DNA from: Brucellaceae bacterium
GTDB taxonomy: Bacteria > Pseudomonadota > Alphaproteobacteria > Rhizobiales > Rhizobiaceae
Direction of reading: 5' to 3'
NCBI GenBank assembly: GCA_031253705.1
Contig: JAIRVW010000012.1
Coordinates: 1 to 11,720 of the forward strand
DNA: 11,720 nucleotides
The position numbers were made by a program, and so were the translations under genes. This document shows positions 1 through 7,054 of this stretch, one piece after another (position 1 is the stretch's first letter; each line of letters starts with the position of its first letter). The notes under the pieces are model-generated. The model worked only from the letters and a program-made list of their open reading frames with translations. It was not told the DNA's origin and did no database searches.

Positions 1-222
1 GTGAACAATCCTGATTCCGGTTCCGCAACCGATGAAGTACCGGCAGGCTATGACAGTGAACCGATGGAAATCGGCTTCAACTCGAAATATCTGCTCGATA
101 TCACATCGCAGCTTTCCGGCAAGGAAGCCGTATTCATGCTGGCTGATGCCGGTTCACCAATGCTGGTGCGCGATGAAGGCGATGAACATCTGATCTATGT
201 TCTGATGCCGATGCGTGTATAA
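1..222 (+). CDS. dnaN: DNA polymerase III beta subunit (sliding clamp), 3' end only
   Basis: This is the C-terminal 73 residues of the beta clamp, the ring that tethers DNA polymerase III to DNA. The reading frame is open at the left edge, so the true start lies outside the window; the GTG at base 1 is just an internal Val codon. Diagnostic sequence is the segment MEIGFNSKYLLDI, which matches the third clamp domain, and the terminal LMPMRV, which corresponds to the MPMRL end of E. coli DnaN. The stop TAA is at 220-222. recF follows after 8 bases, the classical dnaN-recF order near a chromosomal origin. Identification is from recognised family sequence and synteny. The upstream part, including most of the clamp, cannot be assessed. 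Confidence 0.96.
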   Translation: MNNPDSGSATDEVPAGYDSEPMEIGFNSKYLLDITSQLSGKEAVFMLADAGSPMLVRDEGDEHLIYVLMPMRV

Positions 223-230
223 GTGTACGG

Positions 231-1406
231 GTGAGCACGCATACGAACATTGATGCACAAATTTCAGGTCGCAGCGAACGGGTGAGTTTCCGTCGTCTGC
301 GGCTTGCGCATTTTCGCAATTATGACAGCCTGTCGCTGCCGCTGAGCGGCGGCCATGTAGTGCTGACCGGCGAAAATGGTGCAGGTAAAACCAATCTTCT
401 TGAAGCCGTTTCCTTTCTGTCGCCGGGGCGGGGGATGCGTCGTGCGTCTTATGCCGATGTCAGCCGCAGCGGTGCGCCTGACGGTTTTGCCATTCATGCA
501 TTGCTGGAATCGGCAAGCTATGGTGAGGCTGAAATCGGAACCGGACTGGCCGGTACCAGTGGTGAGGCGGGACGTAAGGTGCGCATCAATGGTGCGCCTG
601 CGAGTGCCGATCAGCTGCTCGACTATTCCCGCATTATCTGGCTCATTCCGGCAATGGACGGGTTATTTACCGGCTCGGCCGGTGACCGCCGCCGTTTTCT
701 TGACCGTATGGTGCTGGCGATTGATGTCAGCCATGGCAAGCGCGTGCTGGATTATGAAAAGGCTATGCGCAGCCGCAACCGGCTGATCTCAGATTATAAC
801 AGTGATGCGCAATGGCTGGATGCGATTGAAGCGCAAATGGCCGAGCTTGGCACAGCCATTGCCGCAGCCCGTGCCGAACTGATGGCGCTGATTGCCGCGA
901 TGATTGAACAGACACCGGATGACAGCCCGTTCCCGAAAGTGGACTGTTTTCTGGAAGGCGAGCTGGAAGGGCGTATCCGCCTTGAAGCGGCACTGGATCT
1001 GGAAGAGAATTTCCGCCGGACCTTACGTGATATGCGTGGCCGTGACCGTGCGGCAGGGCGTACATTGGACGGGCCGCACCGCACGGATATGGTGGTGCAT
1101 CACCGGCCTAAAGGTATGCAGGCGGCTTTGTGCTCGACGGGCGAGCAGAAGGCACTGCTGATCGGTCTGGTGCTTGCCCATGCAAGGTTGACAGCCAATC
1201 TTGCTAATATGACGCCGGTGCTGCTGCTCGATGAAATTGCCGCCCATCTCGACGAGGGCAGACGTGCTGCTTTGTTCGATATTATTGACGATCTGGGTGC
1301 GCAGGCTTTTATGACCGGCACGGATCGTGCGCTGTTTCGCGACCTTAAAGGCGAGGCACAATTTTTCAATGTCAGCGCAGCATCGCTCACCCCTTATGAT
1401 ATTTGA
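231..1406 (+). CDS. recF: DNA replication and repair protein RecF
   Basis: RecF is an SMC/ABC-like ATPase that, with RecO and RecR, loads RecA at single-strand gaps and stalled forks. The 391-residue product has Walker A GENGAGKT at residues 47-54, a signature-like STGEQK at 302-307, and Walker B LLLDE ending at about 335, followed by the D-loop AAHLDEGRR. The N-terminal FRNY motif (28-31) is typical of the family, as is the C-terminal MTGTD segment. The start is uncertain. GTG 231 gives about 17 residues before the conserved VSFRRLRL segment, and GTG 282 would begin at that segment. Neither has a strong Shine-Dalgarno sequence, so 231 was kept because it lies 8 bases after dnaN and probably relies on translational coupling. 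E. coli RecF is about 357 residues, so this one is slightly long, mainly at the N terminus. Confidence 0.95.
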   Translation: MSTHTNIDAQISGRSERVSFRRLRLAHFRNYDSLSLPLSGGHVVLTGENGAGKTNLLEAVSFLSPGRGMRRASYADVSRSGAPDGFAIHALLESASYGEAEIGTGLAGTSGEAGRKVRINGAPASADQLLDYSRIIWLIPAMDGLFTGSAGDRRRFLDRMVLAIDVSHGKRVLDYEKAMRSRNRLISDYNSDAQWLDAIEAQMAELGTAIAAARAELMALIAAMIEQTPDDSPFPKVDCFLEGELEGRIRLEAALDLEENFRRTLRDMRGRDRAAGRTLDGPHRTDMVVHHRPKGMQAALCSTGEQKALLIGLVLAHARLTANLANMTPVLLLDEIAAHLDEGRRAALFDIIDDLGAQAFMTGTDRALFRDLKGEAQFFNVSAASLTPYDI

Positions 1407-1419
1407 AGGCGCTGCATTT

Positions 1420-1439
1420 ATGCGCTAAACTTGGCGCAT
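1420..1439 (+). promoter_or_regulatory. Small inverted repeat covering the moeB-like start codon
   Basis: ATGCGC (1420-1425) and GCGCAT (1434-1439) are perfect inverted repeats separated by 8 bases. The right arm contains the first two bases of the ATG at 1438. In RNA this six-pair GC-rich stem would partly bury the start codon, and no clear Shine-Dalgarno sequence lies upstream. A stem this short can arise by chance, so a regulatory role is only inferred. Confidence 0.25.
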
Positions 1440-2211
1440 GAGTACACAATCAGAACCTTTCAGCGGATTAGAAATCGAGCGTTATGCGCGCCATATTATT
1501 CTGCCGGAAATCGGCGGGGCAGGGCAGCAGAAGCTCAAAAATGCGCGGGTTCTGGTGATTGGCGCAGGCGGGCTTGGCAGTCCGGCGCTGCTTTATCTGG
1601 CCGCTGCCGGTGTCGGCCATCTCGGCATTGTCGATGATGATATGGTGACATTGTCTAATCTGCAGCGTCAGGTGGTGCATCACACCGACAGTATCGGTGA
1701 GAATAAAACCGACAGTGCAGCGGCCACCATCCATAGCATTAACCCGCATATTGAAGTTGCCTGTCATACATTGCGGCTCACACCGGAAAACGTGACAGAA
1801 CTGTTTTCGGCCTATGATATTATCGTCGATGGTTCGGATAATTTTGCCACCCGCTATCTGGTGGCCGATCAGGCGGCTCTGCTCGAAAAAGCGCTGGTTA
1901 CTGCAGCCATGGGGCGGTTTGATGGTTCGCTCACTGTGCTCAAACCCTATGAGAGTGATTCTGAGGGCAATCCTCTGCCGCATTACCGCGATCTGTTTCC
2001 TGAGCCGCCGCCGGAGGGGCTGATTCCCTCTTGTGCAGAAGCAGGCGTGATCGGTGCCCTACCGGCGATTCTCGGCTCTCTGCAGGCGATGGAAGTGATT
2101 AAGCTGATCACCGGAATCGGTGAGCCTTTGCTGGGACGTTTGCTGCTTTATGATTCTCTGTCCGCGCGGTTTGAAACCATGCGCTATAAACGGCGGAAGG
2201 CAGCAGATTGA
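1438..2211 (+). CDS. moeB: HesA/MoeB/ThiF-family E1-like sulfur-carrier adenylyltransferase, zinc cysteines absent
   Basis: The 257-residue protein belongs to the ThiF/MoeB/HesA family, which adenylates the C-terminal Gly-Gly of a small sulfur carrier (MoaD for molybdopterin, ThiS for thiamine). The N terminus RYARHIILPEIGG is typical of MoeB. The nucleotide-binding loop GAGGLG is at residues 42-47, the arginine finger region NLQRQ at 74-78, and the metal/ATP motif DGSDN at 131-135. The conserved Cys of the PSCAEAG motif is residue 199. Against E. coli MoeB/ThiF, the first zinc CxxC pair is replaced by the stretch PHYRD (181-185), and the protein ends at KRRKAAD without the second CxxC. The start at ATG 1438 opens the conserved N terminus. 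The stop overlaps the next gene's ATG by one base (TGATG). MoeB is the likeliest role, but sequence alone does not separate it from a ThiF role. Confidence 0.85.
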   Translation: MSTQSEPFSGLEIERYARHIILPEIGGAGQQKLKNARVLVIGAGGLGSPALLYLAAAGVGHLGIVDDDMVTLSNLQRQVVHHTDSIGENKTDSAAATIHSINPHIEVACHTLRLTPENVTELFSAYDIIVDGSDNFATRYLVADQAALLEKALVTAAMGRFDGSLTVLKPYESDSEGNPLPHYRDLFPEPPPEGLIPSCAEAGVIGALPAILGSLQAMEVIKLITGIGEPLLGRLLLYDSLSARFETMRYKRRKAAD

Positions 2212-2702
2212 TGAGCACGCAGAACCGGTCATTTCAGGTTTTCACGATTACACCTGATTATGACAGGTTCGACGCTTTGTTGCTGCTCATTCAGGATGCC
2301 TTTGCCACGATGGACGGGGTGATTGATCCGCCGAGTTCTGCCGGATTGCTGAATACGGCGATTCTGCGTGACAAAGCAGGCATTGAGACTGCTTACGGGG
2401 TGTTCTGTGACGGGCAGCTGGCCGGATGTGTGTTTCTGGCTGACAGGGGCGATCATCTCTATTTAGGTAAACTGGCGGTTGCCGCTCCGTTTCGCGGGTT
2501 TGGCGTTGCGCGCCGTCTGGTGGAACAGGCTGAAAAACTGGGGCGTGAGCGCGGCATGTCGCATATTGACCTGCAAGTGCGTATCGAGCTGACCGACAAT
2601 CAGAAACTATTCAAAAAACTGGGCTTTGCAGTCATTGCTGAAACCATGCATCCGGGTTTTACCCGCGTGACATCGCTGACAATGCGGAAAACTTTGTCGT
2701 AA
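2211..2702 (+). CDS. GNAT-family N-acetyltransferase, substrate unknown
   Basis: This 163-residue protein has the Gcn5-related acetyltransferase fold, which transfers an acetyl group from acetyl-CoA to an amine. Motif A is clear: a beta strand (LYLGKLAV) leads into the acetyl-CoA pyrophosphate loop RGFGVA at residues 95-100 and then helix RRLVEQAEKLG. The later segment NQKLFKKLGF is the usual motif B, with its helix and the FYxxxGF-like turn. The ATG at 2211 was chosen because it shares its A with the upstream stop codon (TGATG); a TTG at 2208 would add only one residue. This overlap suggests translational coupling to the MoeB-like gene, although no shared pathway is known to me. Nothing in the sequence identifies the acceptor. 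A role in protein, antibiotic or small-molecule acetylation is equally possible. Confidence 0.85.
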   Translation: MSTQNRSFQVFTITPDYDRFDALLLLIQDAFATMDGVIDPPSSAGLLNTAILRDKAGIETAYGVFCDGQLAGCVFLADRGDHLYLGKLAVAAPFRGFGVARRLVEQAEKLGRERGMSHIDLQVRIELTDNQKLFKKLGFAVIAETMHPGFTRVTSLTMRKTLS

Positions 2703-2710
2703 TTTTATTC

Positions 2711-2718
2711 GGGAGGAA
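2711..2718 (+). promoter_or_regulatory. Strong ribosome binding site of the aconitase X large-subunit gene
   Basis: GGGAGGAA lies three bases before the ATG at 2722 and is the clearest Shine-Dalgarno sequence of the plus-strand genes. It fixes that start and suggests efficient independent translation after the acetyltransferase gene, which ends 19 bases before the ATG. Confidence 0.75.
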
Positions 2719-2721
2719 CCT

Positions 2722-3981
2722 ATGGTGCTGGCGCTGAATGCGGAGGAACGTGCCGTTATCAACGGCCGCGATGGTGCAGGGGCGGCGATGGCAATGCGTA
2801 TTGTCGCCAGAACCGCAGAGCTGATGGGCGCGCCGAGGCTGATCCCTATTGCTTCCGCACATATTGACGGCGCGCTTTATCATGGTGACAGCGGTACTTA
2901 TTTCGCTGAAAAGCTGGTCGAAGGGCAGGCGAAGGTGCGCGTGCGCTCAACGCTCAATGTCGGTTCTCTGGATCTGACCGGTTGTTCCGGTAACCGCCTG
3001 CCGCCGCACGAGGCCGCAATGGCCAAGCGTATGATGCAGGCCTATATCAAACTCGGATGTGAGTCGTCATGGACCTGCGCGCCCTATCAGGCAGGGCACC
3101 GCCCGCAAACCGGTACCGATGTGGCATGGGGCGAATCGAATGCCGTGGTGTTCTGCAATTCGGTTCTGGGCGCCCGTACGAATCGCTATGGCGACTATCT
3201 GGATATTGCGTGCGCGATTGCCGGTCGCGCACCGGATTACGGATTGCATCGGCCGGAGAATCGGCGAGCCACGGTGGTGGTTGATCTGAGCGCACTTGAT
3301 TCTGCGCTCTTAAGGCAGGCCGTGGCATGGCCGGTACTGGGCAATCTTTACGGGCGGCTGATTGGCGATTCTATCGGCGTGGTGACAGGCGTTGCACCGG
3401 AATTGCTGGCAGAGGATGATCTGAAGGCCTTTGGCGCGGCCTCTGCCTCATCCGGTGCGGTTGGCCTGTTTCATATTGCAGGTCGCACACCGGAGGCGCC
3501 GGATATTGAAACGGCACTACAGGGCACTGCGCCGTTAGAAACGATCCGCGTAACACCGCAATTGGTACGGGAGGCGCGCAAAGGTCTGTCTACAATTGTG
3601 GCGGACAGAATCGACGCGGTAGCCATCGGCAGTCCGCATTTATCACTGGATGAGTTTGACCAGTTAGAGGCGGCTATTTCTGAGCGGCGTCTCACTGTGC
3701 CGCTTTATGCCTGCACGGGGCGGCATGTGTTGCGCGAGCTGGAGCAGAATCAGCGGCGGCAAAGACTGGAACAGGCAGGGGTGATTGTGGTGGCTGATAC
3801 CTGCGTAGTCGTCACCCCGATTCTGCCGGAAAAAGACAATGCAGTGCTAATGACCAATTCCGGTAAATTTGCCCATTATGCACCGGGCAATACCGGTTAT
3901 GGTGTTGTCTATGGCTCGTTGCAGGAATGTGTTGAAAGCGCGGTTACCGGTCATGTCCGTTTGTCGGAGGGGGCATGGTGA
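2722..3981 (+). CDS. Aconitase X catalytic (large) subunit, DUF521 family
   Basis: The 419-residue product matches the aconitase X catalytic domain, a divergent branch of the aconitase superfamily. Recognisable motifs are LTGCSGN (C88), GCESSWTCAPYQ (C113 and C119), WGESNAVVFCNSVLGARTN (C145), YACTGRH (C331), ADTCVVV (C361) and MTNSGKFAHYAPG from residue 377. Characterised bacterial members (LhpI) dehydrate cis-3-hydroxy-L-proline to pyrroline-2-carboxylate using an iron centre with Cys ligands, and an archaeal member dehydrates phosphomevalonate. The ligand cysteines here cannot be assigned without alignment. The start ATG 2722 has a strong ribosome binding site, and the stop overlaps the small-subunit gene. 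No hydroxyproline epimerase, dehydrogenase or pyrroline-carboxylate reductase gene is in the window, so the substrate is open. Family assignment is firm; the reaction is inference. Confidence 0.9.
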   Translation: MVLALNAEERAVINGRDGAGAAMAMRIVARTAELMGAPRLIPIASAHIDGALYHGDSGTYFAEKLVEGQAKVRVRSTLNVGSLDLTGCSGNRLPPHEAAMAKRMMQAYIKLGCESSWTCAPYQAGHRPQTGTDVAWGESNAVVFCNSVLGARTNRYGDYLDIACAIAGRAPDYGLHRPENRRATVVVDLSALDSALLRQAVAWPVLGNLYGRLIGDSIGVVTGVAPELLAEDDLKAFGAASASSGAVGLFHIAGRTPEAPDIETALQGTAPLETIRVTPQLVREARKGLSTIVADRIDAVAIGSPHLSLDEFDQLEAAISERRLTVPLYACTGRHVLRELEQNQRRQRLEQAGVIVVADTCVVVTPILPEKDNAVLMTNSGKFAHYAPGNTGYGVVYGSLQECVESAVTGHVRLSEGAW

Positions 3982-4400
3982 TGGGGACAGATACTCTGCA
4001 GGCAAAAATACTGGTCGCAGGCGCTGGTGTGGAGGCAACTGGTTTTGCCCTGACGGCTCCTATCAGTTTCTGGGGCGGGGTTGATCCGCAAACCGGTCTG
4101 ATCGCCAATGTGCGTCATCCGCAATACGGGCAATCTGTATCCGGCAAAGTGCTGTGCCTGCCTGCAACGGTCGGCTCTTCATCGGCTGCGGCCGTGCTTC
4201 TGGAACTGGTGCACAGCAACCGCGCACCGGCTGCGATTCTGCTGCATGAGCCGGATGCGATTCTGCTGCTGGGGCTGATTGTGGCTGAGGAAATGGGGCT
4301 GACAATCCCGCCTGCCTATCAACTGGATCGCGAGACATATGCCGGATTAGATCAGCGGCAATTGCATATCAGTGAGCAGGGAATGATCCGTATTGCATAA
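3981..4400 (+). CDS. Aconitase X swivel (small) subunit, DUF126 family
   Basis: The 139-residue protein is the swivelling domain that closes over the active site of aconitase X; in other organisms it may be fused to the catalytic domain. Family hallmarks are PISFWGGVDPQTGLI (residues 27-41), the conserved HPQYGQSVSGKVL stretch (46-58), and the serine cluster GSSS (65-68), the region expected to supply a catalytic Ser. EPDAILLLGLIVAEEMGL follows. The gene starts at ATG 3981, sharing one base with the large-subunit TGA (TGATG). An alternative ATG at 3975 adds two residues and lies only 4 bases from the GGAGG at 3966-3970, against 10 bases for 3981. Overlapping genes imply coupled synthesis of a two-subunit enzyme. 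A hairpin terminator begins at the next base after the stop. Confidence 0.88.
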   Translation: MGTDTLQAKILVAGAGVEATGFALTAPISFWGGVDPQTGLIANVRHPQYGQSVSGKVLCLPATVGSSSAAAVLLELVHSNRAPAAILLHEPDAILLLGLIVAEEMGLTIPPAYQLDRETYAGLDQRQLHISEQGMIRIA

Positions 4401-4427
4401 AAAAGAGCCGGAAAATCCGGCTCTTTT
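4401..4427. terminator. Bidirectional intrinsic terminator between convergent operons
   Basis: A 12-base perfect inverted repeat, AAAAGAGCCGGA (4401-4412) and TCCGGCTCTTTT (4416-4427), is separated by a three-base AAA loop. The GC-rich core is flanked by an A tract on the left and a T tract on the right, so a U-run follows the hairpin on either strand. It sits directly after the aconitase X small-subunit stop and 6 bases past the stop of the converging reductase gene. It can therefore end both transcription units. Confidence 0.9.
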
Positions 4428-4433
4428 ATCATT

Positions 4434-5414
4434 TTAATATTGTTTCTCACGATCAACGAGATTGACCAGTGTACCGTCGTGCTCATAATCGCGGATCATT
4501 TTAATGATCTCCGGTGCCAGAGCATTGGCGGAGGAACTGGCTGCCGCATGGGGGGTGATGGTGATTTTCGGATTACCCCAGAGCGGGCTTGTTTCCGGCA
4601 ATGGTTCGGTTTCGAACACATCGAGCGAGGCTGCAGAAAGCAGGCCGCGTTCAAGCGCTGCCTGAATATCCGCCTCATTCTGCAAACCGCCGCGTCCGGC
4701 ATTAATCAGGATCGGTGCGCCGAGCGGGCCATCTTCTTTCATACGGCCGAACACGGACATTGACAGGATGCCTTTGGTATCCGGTGTCAGCGGCAGCAGG
4801 CAGACGAGAATATCAACCTGTTTGAGGAAGTCGGTCAGTCCGTCCTGACCGTGATAGGTGGTAACGCCTGCAACATCCTGCGGACGGCGGCTCCAGCCGC
4901 TGACATTGAAGCCGATATGTTTCAGCTTGTCAGCCGCGTCGCGCCCCAAAACGCCTAAGCCCATAATCCCGACATTGACCTCATTGGCCGCAGGCTGACG
5001 GCGGTCTTCGCGCCAGATTTTTTTGAGCTGCTGGGCGCGATATTGTGCGCCGAGACGATGATGATCGAGGACCTGCCAGACCACATATTCGGTCATACGC
5101 ATGGTCAGATCAGGCGAAACAGTCCGCACGATCGGCAGATCCGGCACCTGATCATCGTGAAACACATGATCCACACCGGCACCGAGTGAGAAAATAACTT
5201 TCAGATTAGGCAGATTAGCGAGCGAGCCGCGCTTCTGCTTCCAGACCAGAGCATAATCAATGGAGGCTTCCTCACCGGCTTTAACCTCGGTGACGATTTC
5301 ACGCTCCGGTGCAGATTTTGCAAAGGCTTTCATCCAGATTTCCGGATCCCAGCCGGTCGCTGCAAAATAGATTTTACCCGTATTCTGACCGGCGTTTTTT
5401 GTTGCTGCACTCAT
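4434..5414 (-). CDS. ghrA: GhrA-type NAD(P)H-dependent 2-hydroxyacid dehydrogenase (glyoxylate/hydroxypyruvate reductase)
   Basis: The 326-residue protein belongs to the D-isomer-specific 2-hydroxyacid dehydrogenase family and resembles E. coli GhrA (312 residues), which reduces glyoxylate to glycolate and hydroxypyruvate to glycerate in the cytosol. The nucleotide-binding loop GLGVLG is at residues 152-157. The following GWSRRP (R176, R177) suggests a preference for NADPH. The catalytic triad is visible: R241 in NAGRGG, E270 in FETEPLPE and H289 in TPHAAA. The start ATG (5414-5412) overlaps the yejF stop as ATGA, with GGGAG about ten bases upstream. It is thus the last gene of the peptide-importer operon, ahead of the shared terminator. 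Family assignment is strong. The physiological 2-keto acid is not shown by sequence, and the reason for its coupling to the importer is unknown. Confidence 0.88.
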   Translation of the reverse strand: MSAATKNAGQNTGKIYFAATGWDPEIWMKAFAKSAPEREIVTEVKAGEEASIDYALVWKQKRGSLANLPNLKVIFSLGAGVDHVFHDDQVPDLPIVRTVSPDLTMRMTEYVVWQVLDHHRLGAQYRAQQLKKIWREDRRQPAANEVNVGIMGLGVLGRDAADKLKHIGFNVSGWSRRPQDVAGVTTYHGQDGLTDFLKQVDILVCLLPLTPDTKGILSMSVFGRMKEDGPLGAPILINAGRGGLQNEADIQAALERGLLSAASLDVFETEPLPETSPLWGNPKITITPHAAASSSANALAPEIIKMIRDYEHDGTLVNLVDREKQY

Positions 5415-7054
5415 TGATTTACCACTCCCTTTTCAGCCGTCTCCAAACGGAAGGCTGCTGCCATCAGTGCGCGGGTGTAATCGGTTTTCGGCGCCTCAAA
5501 GATTTCCTCTGCCGGACCATATTCCACCGCTTTGCCATTGCGCATTACCAGAACATGATTGGCAAGGGCTTTCACCACACGCAAGTCGTGACTGATGAAA
5601 AGATAGCTTAAATTGTGCTTTTTTTGTAAATTGCGCAGCAATTCGACTACCTGCGCCTGTACACTCATATCCAGAGCTGAGGTCGGCTCATCCAGCATCA
5701 CAAAACGCGGATTGAGCACCATGGCGCGGGCAATGGCGATACGCTGGCGCTGGCCGCCGGAAAACTCATGCGGGTAGCGGAAACGGCTTTCCGGATCGAG
5801 ATTCACCTCATGCAAAGCGGCAACCACTTTATCATCGCGTTCGTCAGCGGTGAGTTTCGGCTCATGCACCTGCAGCCCTTCGGCAATAATTTCAGCCACA
5901 GACATACGCGGGCTGAGCGAGCCGAACGGATCCTGAAACACAATCTGCATTTCACGACGCAGCGGGCGCATATCCTTGAAGGAAAATTGATCGATATTGC
6001 GCTCACCAAAGCGGATCGTGCCTTTGGAGGAAATCATGCGCGACAGTGCCAGTCCGAGCGTGGTTTTGCCGGAACCGGATTCACCGACCACGCCGAGCGT
6101 TTGCCCCGCACGCAGTTCCACATTGATACCGTCAACTGCTTTCACATAATCAACGGTCTTGCGCATAAAGCCTTTTTTGATCGGAAACCAGACTTTGATA
6201 TCTTCGCCGCTCATCACGAGCGGTGCATGATTTTGCGCAGGCAGCGGCGCACCTTTCGGCTCTGCGCTCAGCAGATGCTTGGTATAGTCATGCTGCGGAT
6301 TGGTGAAAATCTCTTCCGTCTTGCCGCTTTCCACGATTTTACCGTGATGCATGACGCAAACGCGGTCGGCAATCTTGCGCACGACACCCAGATCATGGGT
6401 GATGAACAGCATCGACATATTTTGCGAGCGCTTCAGCTCGGCCAGCAGCTGCAAAATCTGAGCCTGCACGGTCACATCAAGCGCGGTGGTCGGCTCATCA
6501 GCAATCAGCAGCTTCGGCTTATTGGCGAGCGCCATGGCGATCATCACGCGCTGACGCTGACCGCCGGAAAGCTGATGCGGATAGGATTGCAGGCGCTTTT
6601 CCGGTTCGCGGATGCCGACTTCATTGAGCAGTTCAATGGTACGGGCGCGTGCCTGTTTCTCGCCCATGCCCTGATGCAGACGCAGAATTTCACTGATCTG
6701 ACGTTCCACTGTGTGCAGCGGATTGAGCGAGGTCATCGGCTCCTGAAAAATCATGGCAATGTCATTGCCGCGCACGCCGCGCAATTTGCTCTCCGGCAGG
6801 GTCAGCATATCTTCACCATTGAAGAAAATCTGACCGGACGGATGGCTGGCGGACGGGTAGGGCAGCAGTTTTAGCACCGACAAAGCGGAGATGGATTTAC
6901 CTGAGCCGGATTCACCCACCAGAGCGACGGTTTCGCCTTTGTGTATGTCGAAGGAAATATGATCGACAGCAATCCTGTCCTGACCATCCTGATGAAAGGC
7001 AATCGACAGATCGCGAACACTCAGCAGCACTTCGGCTTTTTCATGGGAACTCAT
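5411..7054 (-). CDS. yejF: Peptide ABC importer ATPase YejF, two fused nucleotide-binding domains
   Basis: YejF powers the YejABEF importer (microcin C and oligopeptide uptake in E. coli), coupling ATP hydrolysis at the inner face of the membrane to transport. The 547-residue chain carries two complete ABC cassettes. The first has Walker A GESGSGKS at 47-54, signature LSGGQRQR at 162-169 and Walker B LLIADEP at 182-188. The second has Walker A GESGSGKT at 324-331, signature FSGGQRQR at 431-438 and Walker B FVMLDEP at 451-457. The H-loop His is present in both (ITHD and ISHD). Each cassette ends in the oligopeptide-type tail with D-Y-T (DYTKHLL, DYTRALM). The E. coli protein is 529 residues, so this one is full length. 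ATG 7054-7052 overlaps the yejE stop, and its own stop overlaps the reductase start, both as ATGA. No motif is degenerate, so both ATP sites should be active. Confidence 0.95.
   Translation of the reverse strand: MSSHEKAEVLLSVRDLSIAFHQDGQDRIAVDHISFDIHKGETVALVGESGSGKSISALSVLKLLPYPSASHPSGQIFFNGEDMLTLPESKLRGVRGNDIAMIFQEPMTSLNPLHTVERQISEILRLHQGMGEKQARARTIELLNEVGIREPEKRLQSYPHQLSGGQRQRVMIAMALANKPKLLIADEPTTALDVTVQAQILQLLAELKRSQNMSMLFITHDLGVVRKIADRVCVMHHGKIVESGKTEEIFTNPQHDYTKHLLSAEPKGAPLPAQNHAPLVMSGEDIKVWFPIKKGFMRKTVDYVKAVDGINVELRAGQTLGVVGESGSGKTTLGLALSRMISSKGTIRFGERNIDQFSFKDMRPLRREMQIVFQDPFGSLSPRMSVAEIIAEGLQVHEPKLTADERDDKVVAALHEVNLDPESRFRYPHEFSGGQRQRIAIARAMVLNPRFVMLDEPTSALDMSVQAQVVELLRNLQKKHNLSYLFISHDLRVVKALANHVLVMRNGKAVEYGPAEEIFEAPKTDYTRALMAAAFRLETAEKGVVNQ

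Noticed and set aside
1..222. A stand-alone 73-residue gene starting at GTG 1
   Set aside because: The frame is open at the window edge and the sequence is the conserved C terminus of the beta clamp, so it is a truncated dnaN and not a small gene.
1468..1983. A 171-residue minus-strand open frame opposite the moeB-like gene
   Set aside because: It is a shadow of the plus-strand gene, whose nucleotide-binding and catalytic motifs are clear.
2722..3981. Possible cyanuric acid amidohydrolase/barbiturase-type ring-opening enzyme
   Set aside because: This was a first impression only. The ESSWTCAPY, WGESNAVVFCNSVLGARTN and MTNSGKFAHYAPG motifs and the adjacent DUF126 gene fit aconitase X.
5768..6874. 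A 368-residue open frame on the plus strand opposite yejF
   Set aside because: It is exactly antisense to a well-conserved double ABC ATPase, shows no recognisable domain, and has the His/Arg/Gln-rich composition typical of a frame opposite a GC-biased gene.
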